64,000 nucleotides of DNA from Ipomoea triloba (lineage: Eukaryota; Streptophyta; Magnoliopsida; Solanales; Convolvulaceae). This document shows, piece after piece, positions 32,511 through 43,892 of the stretch (its first letter is position 1; each line of letters opens with the position of its first letter). The stretch spans positions 24,244,081-24,308,080 of the forward strand of contig NC_044919.1 of the NCBI RefSeq assembly GCF_003576645.1. The letters are read 5' to 3'. The position numbers and the translations under genes were made by a program. Below the pieces are notes generated by a model, which saw nothing but the letters and a program-made list of their open reading frames with translations, was not told the DNA's origin and did no database searches.

Positions 32511-34250
32511 AATATCTTATTGCTGTGCAGCTGTGTGACCTTTGGCAAATTTTGCAAATCGTTCCAACCCGCGGACCAGTAAGCTTTCAAGGAAAGGTTG
32601 CAATGCTTATGCCACTAGAGTCGGCAATGGAGGAACTTCATATGAAACTGTTAGTTCAACAGTACATGATGAAGCACCTTTAGGGTACACTACAAGAAAA
32701 ATCGCGATTCGCGACGGAATAGTGAAACCGCAAAATTCCGTCATCTATCAGCTTGTCGTATCTCCGTTTGCGACGGAAAAATTCTGTCGCGAAATATGGC
32801 TACGGAATCGCGATGGAAAAATTCTGTCGCGAAATATGGCGACAGAATAATTCCGTCGCAATTCCGTCGCTATTTGGCAATAAAATATTAAAAAATAGGG
32901 AATCGGCGTCTGTTCTTTGTACAACAGACGCGAATACCCTTCAAAAAATTAAAAAAAAAGTATTAAAAAAAAAGCAAAATAAAACAACAAATTCCTACCA
33001 AATATATGATTTCAGTCTACAACAATCCTCTCAAAATTAATTTCGACAGATAATGAGCTCCCCCCACCCCCACCCGGCCCCGCCGAGAAATATAAATTCT
33101 CAATTTAGAAAAGGTAAATATTAACTCACTTAATGGAACACGTATGAGAAGATCACAAACATGTTTCTTCTTAGAATTCTCTTTCTTCAAATAGTCGGCA
33201 AAGAATTCCTTTGTCATAGGACACCACACCTCAGCACACCGCACATTTACAATAAACCCCCCTTTCACCAAGTCCAACCAATTCGCTTCATACAACTTGG
33301 GGCCAATAAGAAAATTCAAATCAATGATTCTTTCGTCCTCTCTCACAAGTGTTGCTAGAGGTCAACCAATCATAAGACTATCTCAATTTCTAATACAATG
33401 AGTATAGATAATGTTTGAATATGAAAATAAATCTCCATCCTTCATACTAGTGAGCCCAGGTTTGCAGTGTGATTGGAGCGGCGACTGCGACTGGAGCGGC
33501 GAGAAGCAGAGGCTTGGTCCGCTTGGAGTCCAGGACTGCGAGGTGAGCGGCGAGAGGCAAAGACAAGAGAGGAAAAGGAACAGAGATGGAAGAGGAATGG
33601 AGACTAGGGTTTTATTAAGAAAAACAAAAAACGCCGTTCAAGGAGCGGAGGAAAATAAAATTAAAAAAATTGCGACCGAATCAATTCTCTCGTTATTTTT
33701 GTTGTCATTTCGCGACGGAATTACATTCCATCGTCTTTTTTGTCTCTAAATGGATGACGTAATTTACATATGTCGCAAATTCCGTCGTTAATATTTTACC
33801 GAAAAGATTTCGCGGGTTTAAGTTTCCCTTTGCGCTAAAAATTGCGACGGAATTAATTTCCGTCGCGAATTCCATCGTTAATTTGCAACGGAAACTATTC
33901 CATCGCAATATCCGTCGCGATATTGCGACGGAATAATTTTCCTTGCGATTTTTCGTCGCGATTCGCGATTTTTCTTGTAGTGGTAAAATCGAACAGCTCC
34001 TCTATTAGGAAGACCTTCAAGAGATCTCCAGTGAATCTTCTGGTTTGGAATAGGTTGCATATTACGAGCAAGCCATGAGAATTCAATATCCTGTCCAAAT
34101 GCTTTATACTTGAGAGACTATCGAGATAGGTCAGGCTTGTCCTCCAAAATCTTAATAGATGAAACAAAAGGCATCCACTGAGGAATGGCTTCCCGATCAG
34201 CATAGCATTTATAAGCAATTGAAGTTGGCACATCTATGTACATCTTCACC
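32510..34250 (-). pseudogene. Captured SRPBCC/START (polyketide cyclase-like) gene fragment
   Basis: Read on the - strand from a splice-like TTGCAG at 34251. The first part has PTSIAYKCYADREAIPQW, KILEDKPDLSR, EFSWLARNMQP and HWRSLEGLPNRGAVRFY. After the CACTA insert (32688-33982) it resumes at 32687 with KGASSCTVELTVSYEVP, FLESLL and RGLERFAKF, ending at a TAA near 32516. This matches the plant plastid-type polyketide cyclase/dehydrase and lipid-transport superfamily. Two in-frame stops (TAG where Trp is expected after DKPDLSR; TAA in the later part) and the missing 5' exons make it a pseudogene. Confidence 0.85.
32688..33982. mobile_element. Non-autonomous CACTA element nested in the Pack-MULE
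   Basis: It begins CACTACAAGAAAAATCGCGA and ends with its complement, TCGCGATTTTTCTTGTAGTG in part, flanked by the 3-bp duplication GTA (32685-32687 and 33983-33985). Both subterminal regions are dense in GCGACGGAAT/ATTCCGTCGC words, as expected of CACTA subterminal repeats. No transposase; short open frames inside are unconvincing. It splits the captured SRPBCC exon. Confidence 0.95.
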
Positions 34251-34358
34251 CTGCAATTATCAAATCAATTAGCGTTCAAAAATCAGACTCCGTGAACGTG
34301 AACTGATCAGGTGATATAGTTGGATTTAGTTCTCTGGAGATATTCTAAAACTAATTAA

Positions 34359-34625
34359 TTAATTCATTGATTTAGGTTTTCGGTAAGGACCAAATGTAGT
34401 GCAGATGTAGTTGATAGCGCCGCCGGCGACAAGCATCTTGATGGCAAACTTGGTGTAGCTAAACACAGAGAGGAGAACACAGAGACTGGAAATGACGAAT
34501 GACAGTACAATGGCAAGGCCAACATAGTCATGGCTGGTGCGACCGGTGGTCATGAAGATGCTGGTGCTGACCATCCCGTCAAGGCCGAAGCCGACCAAGT
34601 CATACCACCGGAGACTCCTCTTCAT
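34359..34625 (-). pseudogene. Captured cationic amino acid transporter (CAT) fragment
   Basis: An 88-residue frame from ATG 34625: MKRSLRWYDLVGFGLDGMV, then GRTSHDYVGLAIVLSF and YTKFAIKMLVAGGAINYI. This is the start of the first transmembrane segments of the plant CAT family (APC superfamily), with diverged residues at otherwise conserved glycines. Full CAT proteins are around 600 residues, so only one exon's worth is here. The first ~13 codons and its flanking GAG-rich stretch look like part of an original first exon. It is non-functional as a transporter and lies inside the Pack-MULE. Confidence 0.85.
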
Positions 34626-35104
34626 GTCGCCTCCTGACTAAGCACGGACATGGCTCATCTCCTCTAACGAAGTGGAGGCAGAGCCTGCCCGGAGCGCCAA
34701 GCAATACAGGCCATTGCAGGGTATCGGAGAGTGCATGGATGTAAGCATAAATGTAAGGAATTATATTGCAGGTGAAAGGACTACTTTACCCCTTCAACTG
34801 ACGTTCACTTAACAAGTTTTTGACGGAAGGACTAACATTAGAAAAAATTTGATAGTCAAGTGTCTTTTTCGTTCAAATTAAAAGACGAGGACAAATTTTG
34901 GAAAATCAACATAGTCGGGGGACCATTGCTGGAATTAACTCCACATTAAAATATCCAATCCTGTGATATGAACAGAAAAGGCACAATATTTGATTCCCTT
35001 CCAAGTCAAAGTTTGATTTTAATTGTTGTAGCTTTGAGTTGGCTTGGTTGGATTCAGAGGGTGATTTGGCACTGGTATGCTGATAACAAAAATTGTAGAA
35101 GAGA

Positions 35105-35530
35105 ATGAATCTATTAAAGGTTGGTGCACCTGTTATGTTATTGTGGAACATAGACTACTCTCTTGGTCTTGGCAACGGTATGCATCTCATCGTCGAAGTA
35201 AGAATAGTTAATTGCACACCTGAATGAGCCAAAGTTATTATCTCTCGAATGTCTCTCACTCCTTCTGATACAAGATTGCTCTTCAAGTTCCAATGTAAAC
35301 AATTCACATTGATGCTCGCATATGCCATGACTATCAACAAAAGCCATGGCCAAACACTAACTTATGTTAGGTTATTGCTGAAAAATCAGTGTTTAATCAC
35401 GATCAATTGTACGTGGCTTATTCCAGAGTCACCCATTCTGATGGCCTGAATATGTTAGCTCTAGATGAGGATGGACAAGATTCTGTTACTTCTACCAATG
35501 TCGTCTACAAAGAGGTTTCAATAATGTGTA
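35105..35530 (+). pseudogene. Helitron-type PIF1 helicase, C-terminal remnant
   Basis: Across frames the text reads LKVGAPVMLLWNIDYSLGLG, then RMSLTPSDTRLLFKFQCKQF, AYAMTINKSHGQTL, YSRVTHSDGLNML and NVVYKEV. These are the terminal motifs of the PIF1-like helicase domain of plant Helitron Rep/helicase proteins. At least one stop and one frameshift interrupt it. The Rep domain and the rest of the helicase are absent, so this is a fragment. Confidence 0.85.
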
Positions 35531-35746
35531 ATTCGAATCGGTGATATTATGTTTTTTTTTTCAAAGAGCACATTTGCCCAAGTTATAAAAATCCTAAATA
35601 CTGATATATAAAGTCACCAAAGTTTCAGCATCGGATGCTTACATCTACACATTAGCTATTAATTCAACAATTATTATTTGGTAGAATTCAAGCAAGGATA
35701 ACATCACAAAACATAATCAATCCAAAGTATCTTTTTCAATTGCACT

Positions 35747-35950
35747 CACTAGTACAAAATCACATTTTTGCTACTGTTGTAAATGACATTTCGCTACTGT
35801 TGTACAACAGTAGCGGATGAGACAGTCACTGATTGTCCTTGACTTTTCGCTACCGTTGTGGAACGGTAGCGAAAAGTTTACTCATTCGCTACCGTTCCTA
35901 GCTAGGAACAGTAGCGGATGACCGTTCCTAGCTAGGAACGGTAGCGAAAT
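35747..35950. mobile_element. CACTA terminus with subterminal repeats
   Basis: CACTAGTACAAAATCACATT at 35747 is a CACTA-type end. It is followed by seven or so copies of CGCTACTGTTG/CGCTACCGTTCC in both orientations, including a GGAACGGTAGCG hairpin near 35930. It marks the left edge of the element whose protease gene runs on the - strand to 43437. The opposite terminus was not found. Confidence 0.75.
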
Positions 35951-36365
35951 ATATATTTTTTTATTTCATTTATTTTAATTAATATCCCTAATTTTTTTAA
36001 TTCATGTACCTGTTACAGCTTAAATGCATATCAAACAATACAGTTTTACACAATACTTTCAAACTAACTAACATCAATACTAACACACAATGCTTCCAAA
36101 CTAATTAACATAAATACTAACATAATGCTTTCAAACTAACGTCAATACTAACACAATACTTTTAAACTAACATTGATACTAACAAAATACTTTCAAACTA
36201 ACATCATCACAAAATTAAATCAATTCACTTTAACACAATATATGATCAAAGCATAATATATACTACTTGATATCATCACATCCACTTTAATACAATAATA
36301 TATATAATCAAAAGACAATACTATCTTTAAATTAAAACATAATAGCTTTATTAATAAAACAAAAG
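35951..36365. other. AT-rich CACTA interior
   Basis: Tandem-like repeats of TTCAAACTAACATCAATACT with variants (36055-36190). No coding sequence. Confidence 0.6.
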
Positions 36366-37307
36366 TTACACGCACTGAGAGAAGAAGTATTTTGCCCATT
36401 GCTCCCGAATCTCATTTATGTCGTCAATAGAATACGCAGTATTGCTTTGAAATACCTACAAAATAATTTAATTAATAGAATTATTAAAAGTGTTAATTAA
36501 TAAAGTATAATTTAACCATACACAGTTCTATTTAAATTTACTTACCGCATCCAAACGATCAACAGATGAATATTTTGTCACGATGTCAAGCATGTATCCC
36601 ATGACATAATATCCACACTCAACATGTCCTGGTTGTATCGGGCACTCTAAAATACATATATATTTTAGTAAGTTAAACAATTCTTTGTAATTTAAAATAT
36701 CACACTAAAGCTTAAATTCAATATTCATACATACTTTGCATTGTATCCAATTGAAGGACTTACTCCGTCCATCCGTAGGAATAGAGCGAAATGCCCTATA
36801 TTAATTATAAGCATACATAAAAATTTGTAAATAATATAATGGAAGTTAAAATACTTATATTAATAATATAAGGTATAGTATTTACTTACAGATTCAGGGA
36901 AGCTTTAACTAGATCAATGTCGCGATTACAAGGCAAGGGATCCCAGACATATACACTCTTTTTCCGTATGGAAATCACCAAAAGTATCCAATGAGAACTG
37001 CATTTAAAAAATACACATACATATTAAAAATTTAATATCTAATACTTCAAATAAAGCTATTAAGTTATATTAGTAAAGTAAAAAAAAACATATGGTGCTA
37101 AAATAAATTCCTTATCTTTGTTCAGCTCCATGACGCGAATAAAATATGAAGTAACAGTGGGGACATGACGTTTAAGAATATCCAATGAGATCTGAGTCGG
37201 ACAAGCAAACCCAATTGACTTGACTTCAAAGTCATTGCATAATCGATTAAGAAATCTGAAAAATTAAGAAATAATAAGAATTTCTTGCAAATATATATAT
37301 ATATATA

Positions 37308-37550
37308 GAGTCATATTCAGGTGTGGCCGTGCCCTTACGTGCGGCCGTGCGGTTTACACCACTCAATGTTACGAAATACACCACTCAATGTTAAGAAACA
37401 CACCACAATGAAACACACCACAATTTTAAGAAACACACCACAGTGCATATTTGAGTGGTGTGTTTCTTAACATTGAGTGGTGTATTTCGTAACATTGAGT
37501 GGTGTAAACCGCACGGCCGCACGTAAGGGCACGGCCACACCTGAACATGA

Positions 37551-37554
<4 letters not shown>
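37308..37554. mobile_element. Palindromic MITE inserted in a (TA)n tract
   Basis: AGAGTCATATTCAGGTGTGG at the left is matched in reverse by the right end (CCACACCTGAACATGACTCT). The arms stay nearly perfect inverted repeats for about 110 bp (GGCCGTGCCCTTACGTGCGG, then GGTTTACACCACTCAATGTT). Only about 30 bp separates the arms. (TA)n flanks both ends, resembling Micron-type MITEs, which sit in TA microsatellites. Confidence 0.85.
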
Positions 37555-37601
<47 letters not shown>

Positions 37602-37603
<2 letters not shown>

Positions 37604-38332
37604 TTTTGTTTCAAATGCGGCGGCGAGGTCCGGTGCGGTCATGCGGCCTAATCAGCACCGTCCAATTTCATTAATCTTACTGAAATTCGTGTATGTTTAA
37701 GTGGGGTTATTATGGTAATTTTAGTATTTATATTACATGAATTGGAAAGGTGCATTTTAGTACATAGTGTGGTGCGTTTGAATACATGCTGTGGTGCGTT
37801 TTATTACGTATGTTGGTGCATTAACTTTGTTGTAGAATAGTGTGTTTTAATCTATCCGTTGGTGCATTTTCATACGTAGAATGATGTGTAACTGTGTTGT
37901 GGAATGGTGTGTTTTAATACGTCGCCTGGTGCATTTTAATACATTGAATGATGTGTATTTTAACAAATGTGTTTCTAATAAGTGTGGTGCATTTTAATAC
38001 GTATAATGGTGCATATTTTAGCACATGTTTTCTAATATGTGTAAACAGTGTATGCTTATAATCTGACATGAGGCACGTTGTGGTACATTTTAATACGTAG
38101 AATGATGTGTTTTATTAAGTATATTGATGAATTTTAAGTGAATAGACGCATTTGGTATATTGTGTGGAATGGTGTGTTTTATCGGTCCTCTGGTGTGTTT
38201 TAGTACGTAAATGGTGTGTTCTGTAACATATATATATATTGCGCGTTGATTTGATGAGTTGATATGATCTAATGGCTGAAAATAGGCCACACGGCCACAC
38301 CTAATGACCAGGCCACACCTGAACTCTACCCT
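37602..38332. mobile_element. Second (TA)n-borne element with GTGCRTTTTAATACGT repeats
   Basis: It lies between two (TA)n tracts. It starts AGATTTTGTTTCAAATGCGG and ends GGCCACACCTGAACTCTACC, the latter resembling the terminus of the element at 37308. The interior is degenerate repeats of GGTGCATTTTAATACGTA with GTGTGTTTTA variants. No coding capacity. Repeated at 39478-40208 by assembly. Confidence 0.7.
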
Positions 38333-38398
38333 ATATATATATATATGTACATATGTATATATGTACATATGTATATATGTACATATGTATATATGTAC

Positions 38399-38442
<44 letters not shown>
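38333..38442. repeat. (TA)n with GTACATATGTATATAT units
   Basis: Four 16-bp units of TATATGTACATATGTA inside a (TA)n tract. The frames YICTYVHM in either direction are artefacts. Copies at about 40209-40318 and 42101-42210 derive from the assembly duplications. Confidence 0.95.
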
Positions 38443-38444
<2 letters not shown>

Positions 38445-39428
38445 TTGTGAGCAAATCCTTTATATACAAAATAAAGAAACTTACAAAATATACACTTGGA
38501 TGATTGAGACGTCAAGCCAACTCATCGTGAGCAAATCCTTTATATCATCCATCATCACAAAAATATATTTCATGTTTTTATGATGGAAGATTGACTCATC
38601 TATCTCCGCATCAATGTAGTCTTTATCAAGTGAAATACCTGTCAACAAACTCACTAAATACTTGCAATTGTCCCCCAACTGCTGTAAGGCATCATCATTC
38701 ACAATAGGAGCTCGTGTACCAGTAGCAGATAAATCACCACTTTGATCTTTTGTTTTCTTATTATCTGTTGGTAAATTCTACAAATATAAAAGTGTAATTT
38801 TACTACCATTTTAAATATAAACAATGAAAACTAACTTAATAACTAAATATAAGAATGTATACCTCATCCAAAAAGACTAAATGCACAGGCCATTGTACAA
38901 AATTACCAACGATATGTGCTATAGTGGCATACTCCAGAGTTGGCATGGGGAGATTAAATTGTTCTACCCCATCAACCACTTCATCTACCCAAACTTTAAC
39001 ACAATTAAGGTGCAATGGTTGATTAGGCACCATAACCCCGTCTGTACTTGGGTGAACCATACCCTTTGCAACAACAGTTGGTGTGACACCAACATCGTGA
39101 CATACTGCTAGTGAACACCTTTTTGGACTCTATTATTAAAAAACGTGTGTTAATCTTAAGCTAACAACAAATGATATTTTGATATATGAAATAACTTTTG
39201 ATATTACCTTAATTGTTGTAACTGGATATGTGTCAACTGAATGACAGTTGCTACGAGTAAGCGGTATATCACAAAGTGGTGGATCATAAGGGGTGTAGAC
39301 ACTTTGAGGAGTTCCAACTGAGACCCCTTGTGAAACTAGATGTGTCCCCGATATGTTCTTCATCAGAAACTTGAGTTGTTGGTCCATGCTATCTATCTTG
39401 GGTTTCATCTTTGCTTCCATTTCCATTN

Positions 39429-39479
<51 letters not shown>

Positions 39480-40109
39480 TTTTGTTTCAAATGCGGCGGC
39501 GAGGTCCGGTGCGGTCATGCGGCCTAATCAGCACCGTCCAATTTCATTAATCTTACTGAAATTCGTGTATGTTTAAGTGGGGTTATTATGGTAATTTTAG
39601 TATTTATATTACATGAATTGGAAAGGTGCATTTTAGTACATAGTGTGGTGCGTTTGAATACATGCTGTGGTGCGTTTTATTACGTATGTTGGTGCATTAA
39701 CTTTGTTGTAGAATAGTGTGTTTTAATCTATCCGTTGGTGCATTTTCATACGTAGAATGATGTGTAACTGTGTTGTGGAATGGTGTGTTTTAATACGTCG
39801 CCTGGTGCATTTTAATACATTGAATGATGTGTATTTTAACAAATGTGTTTCTAATAAGTGTGGTGCATTTTAATACGTATAATGGTGCATATTTTAGCAC
39901 ATGTTTTCTAATATGTGTAAACAGTGTATGCTTATAATCTGACATGAGGCACGTTGTGGTACATTTTAATACGTAGAATGATGTGTTTTATTAAGTATAT
40001 TGATGAATTTTAAGTGAATAGACGCATTTGGTATATTGTGTGGAATGGTGTGTTTTATCGGTCCTCTGGTGTGTTTTAGTACGTAAATGGTGTGTTCTGT
40101 AACATATAT

Positions 40110-40274
40110 ATATATTGCGCGTTGATTTGATGAGTTGATATGATCTAATGGCTGAAAATAGGCCACACGGCCACACCTAATGACCAGGCCACACCTGAAC
40201 TCTACCCTATATATATATATATGTACATATGTATATATGTACATATGTATATATGTACATATGTATATATGTAC

Positions 40275-40320
<46 letters not shown>

Positions 40321-42166
40321 TTGTGAGCAAATCCTTTATATACAAAATAAAGAAACTTACAAAATATACACTTGGATGATTGAGACGTCAAGCCAACTCA
40401 TCGTGAGCAAATCCTTTATATCATCCATCATCACAAAAATATATTTCATGTTTTTATGATGGAAGATTGACTCATCTATCTCCGCATCAATGTAGTCTTT
40501 ATCAAGTGAAATACCTGTCAACAAACTCACTAAATACTTGCAATTGTCCCCCAACTGCTGTAAGGCATCATCATTCACAATAGGAGCTCGTGTACCAGTA
40601 GCAGATAAATCACCACTTTGATCTTTTGTTTTCTTATTATCTGTTGGTAAATTCTACAAATATAAAAGTGTAATTTTACTACCATTTTAAATATAAACAA
40701 TGAAAACTAACTTAATAACTAAATATAAGAATGTATACCTCATCCAAAAAGACTAAATGCACAGGCCATTGTACAAAATTACCAACGATATGTGCTATAG
40801 TGGCATACTCCAGAGTTGGCATGGGGAGATTAAATTGTTCTACCCCATCAACCACTTCATCTACCCAAACTTTAACACAATTAAGGTGCAATGGTTGATT
40901 AGGCACCATAACCCCGTCTGTACTTGGGTGAACCATACCCTTTGCAACAACAGTTGGTGTGACACCAACATCGTGACATACTGCTAGTGAACACCTTTTT
41001 GGACTCTATTATTAAAAAACGTGTGTTAATCTTAAGCTAACAACAAATGATATTTTGATATATGAAATAACTTTTGATATTACCTTAATTGTTGTAACTG
41101 GATATGTGTCAACTGAATGACAGTTGCTACGAGTAAGCGGTATATCACAAAGTGGTGGATCATAAGGGGTGTAGACACTTTGAGGAGTTCCAACTGAGAC
41201 CCCTTGTGAAACTAGATGTGTCCCCGATATGTTCTTCATCAGAAACTTGAGTTGTTGGTCCATGCTATCTATCTTGGGTTTCATCTTTGCTTCCATTTCC
41301 ATTATTGTGTCTTGCCTGCATTTTTCCATCTTGGGTTTCATCTTTTCTTCCATTTCCATAATTGTATCTTCCCTGCATTTATCCATCATGTGTTTGACAG
41401 CATCTGCTGTGAAAATCCCACTCGATGTGCTTTGTTTCCGATCTGCTCTACCAAAAACTCCTTGTATGGTAGAGTATGAATCAATTCCCCTTACAGAACC
41501 TGAATGATCATCCTTTCCAAGAACTGCTGACAATATATATGTCATAATTTATATAATTATATATTGATCCAAATATTCATAGCAAATCCATTACGTGCAC
41601 CGCACGGGTGAAAATACTAGTTATGCTTAAAAACTGTGTCATTTTTATATTACTATGGTAGTATATACTATGCTTAAAAAGCGTAGTAAAAAGTAAAAAA
41701 AAAAACGTTGTAATAATATCATGTTTTTGTGATAGTATCCTAAATCAATTTGTGAGAACAGCTAGCTTTTAATTACTTGGCATGTTTTGTGTTTAGCGAA
41801 CATCCTATTTGACCACTCTATTAGTCCACTCCTTAATAACGATATATGACGACCAATTCTTACTACTTTTATGTACATATTTGACATAAAATTCATATGA
41901 TTTTATGTTAATTGGTAGTTAATTATGTGCTTATTAGGAAGCATTGATTGCAAAATCATGTATATTGGAGCTCAAATGGATGTGTTTAAAGTCATTTTGA
42001 NATATATTGCGCGTTGATTTGATGAGTTGATATGATCTAATGGCTGAAAATAGGCCACACGGCCACACCTAATGACCAGGCCACACCTGAACTCTACCCT
42101 ATATATATATATATGTACATATGTATATATGTACATATGTATATATGTACATATGTATATATGTAC

Positions 42167-42212
<46 letters not shown>

Positions 42213-43892
42213 TTGTGAGCAAATCCTTTATATACAAAATAAAGAAACTTACAAAATATACACTTGGATGATTGAGACGTCAAGCCAACTCATCGTGAGC
42301 AAATCCTTTATATCATCCATCATCACAAAAATATATTTCATGTTTTTATGATGGAAGATTGACTCATCTATCTCCGCATCAATGTAGTCTTTATCAAGTG
42401 AAATACCTGTCAACAAACTCACTAAATACTTGCAATTGTCCCCCAACTGCTGTAAGGCATCATCATTCACAATAGGAGCTCGTGTACCAGTAGCAGATAA
42501 ATCACCACTTTGATCTTTTGTTTTCTTATTATCTGTTGGTAAATTCTACAAATATAAAAGTGTAATTTTACTACCATTTTAAATATAAACAATGAAAACT
42601 AACTTAATAACTAAATATAAGAATGTATACCTCATCCAAAAAGACTAAATGCACAGGCCATTGTACAAAATTACCAACGATATGTGCTATAGTGGCATAC
42701 TCCAGAGTTGGCATGGGGAGATTAAATTGTTCTACCCCATCAACCACTTCATCTACCCAAACTTTAACACAATTAAGGTGCAATGGTTGATTAGGCACCA
42801 TAACCCCGTCTGTACTTGGGTGAACCATACCCTTTGCAACAACAGTTGGTGTGACACCAACATCGTGACATACTGCTAGTGAACACCTTTTTGGACTCTA
42901 TTATTAAAAAACGTGTGTTAATCTTAAGCTAACAACAAATGATATTTTGATATATGAAATAACTTTTGATATTACCTTAATTGTTGTAACTGGATATGTG
43001 TCAACTGAATGACAGTTGCTACGAGTAAGCGGTATATCACAAAGTGGTGGATCATAAGGGGTGTAGACACTTTGAGGAGTTCCAACTGAGACCCCTTGTG
43101 AAACTAGATGTGTCCCCGATATGTTCTTCATCAGAAACTTGAGTTGTTGGTCCATGCTATCTATCTTGGGTTTCATCTTTGCTTCCATTTCCATTATTGT
43201 GTCTTGCCTGCATTTTTCCATCTTGGGTTTCATCTTTTCTTCCATTTCCATAATTGTATCTTCCCTGCATTTATCCATCATGTGTTTGACAGCATCTGCT
43301 GTGAAAATCCCACTCGATGTGCTTTGTTTCCGATCTGCTCTACCAAAAACTCCTTGTATGGTAGAGTATGAATCAATTCCCCTTACAGAACCTGAATGAT
43401 CATCCTTTCCAAGAACTGCTGACAATATATATGTCATAATTTATATAATTATATATTGATCCAAATATTCATAGCAAATCCATTACGTGCACCGCACGGG
43501 TGAAAATACTAGTTATGCTTAAAAACTGTGTCATTTTTATATTACTATGGTAGTATATACTATGCTTAAAAAGCGTAGTAAAAAGTAAAAAAAAAAACGT
43601 TGTAATAATATCATGTTTTTGTGATAGTATCCTAAATCAATTTGTGAGAACAGCTAGCTTTTAATTACTTGGCATGTTTTGTGTTTAGCGAACATCCTAT
43701 TTGACCACTCTATTAGTCCACTCCTTAATAACGATATATGACGACCAATTCTTACTACTTTTATGTACATATTTGACATAAAATTCATATGATTTTATGT
43801 TAATTGGTAGTTAATTATGTGCTTATTAGGAAGCATTGATTGCAAAATCATGTATATTGGAGCTCAAATGGATGTGTTTAAAGTCATTTTGA
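40110..43892 (+). other. Unmerged contig overlap around the N at 42001
   Basis: 40110-42000 equals 42002-43892 at a constant offset of 1892. The left side stops at AAGTCATTTTGA; the right copy continues with CACAAAAGG. With the previous overlap this makes one locus appear three times. Confidence 0.9.

Larger units (their letters stand above)
31743..34941. mobile_element. Mutator-like element with captured host gene pieces (Pack-MULE)
   Basis: Inverted ends of about 40 bp (GAGTTAATTCCA at 31744 and its complement ending at 34941; both continue to ACTATGTTGATTTT) are flanked by a perfect 9-bp duplication CACATTAAA (31734-31742 and 34942-34950). It carries no transposase. It holds pieces of an SRPBCC/START gene and of a cationic amino acid transporter, both on the - strand, and a nested CACTA element. 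It inserted about 115 bp after the stop of copy C, at a site whose unfilled form (CATATTAAAC) is seen downstream of copy D at about 52220. Confidence 0.9.
37552..41302 (+). other. Unmerged contig overlap around the N at 39427
   Basis: 37552-39426 equals 39428-41302 at a constant offset of 1876. The left side stops in mid-exon at TCCATTTCCATT and the right copy carries on through it. This fits two contigs that were placed side by side without merging. Confidence 0.9.
36366..43437 (-). pseudogene. CACTA-encoded Ulp1-like (C48) protease gene, multi-exon, partly duplicated by assembly
   Basis: Read on the - strand. Exon at 41545-41084 (and 43437-42976) has MEMEEKMKPK coiled repeats. The next exon, about 41008-40738, reads RCSLAVCHDVGVTPTVVAKG and WVDEVVDGVEQFNLP, like the DUF8039-type domain of plant CACTA proteins. 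The next (about 40654-40339) ends MSWLDVSIIQVYIL. Then the protease: FLNRLCNDFEVKSIGFACP (37261-37094), SSHWILLVISIRKKS then VYVWDPLP (about 37000-36897), SKSFNWIQCK (36790-36735), ECGYYVMGYMLDIV (about 36648-36545) and a last exon ending QWAKYFFSQCV with TAA at 36366-36368. The His, Asp and Cys of the C48 triad are visible (HW, WDPL, ECGYY). Introns have GT/AG ends. Elements in (TA)n tracts sit in one intron. The TNP2-type transposase is not in the window. Confidence 0.75.

Noticed and set aside
32147..32850. Small + strand frames at 32542-32850 and others over the captured region
   Set aside because: They are antisense to the SRPBCC fragment or lie in CACTA subterminal repeats.
38090..42351. 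YIYIYI / YICTYVHM frames in triplicate
   Set aside because: (TA)n and GTACATATGTATATAT microsatellite translation, repeated through the contig overlaps.
38090..43437. A genuine threefold tandem amplification of a 1.9-kb unit
   Set aside because: Each copy boundary coincides with a single N and the copies appear identical; an assembly cause is more likely.
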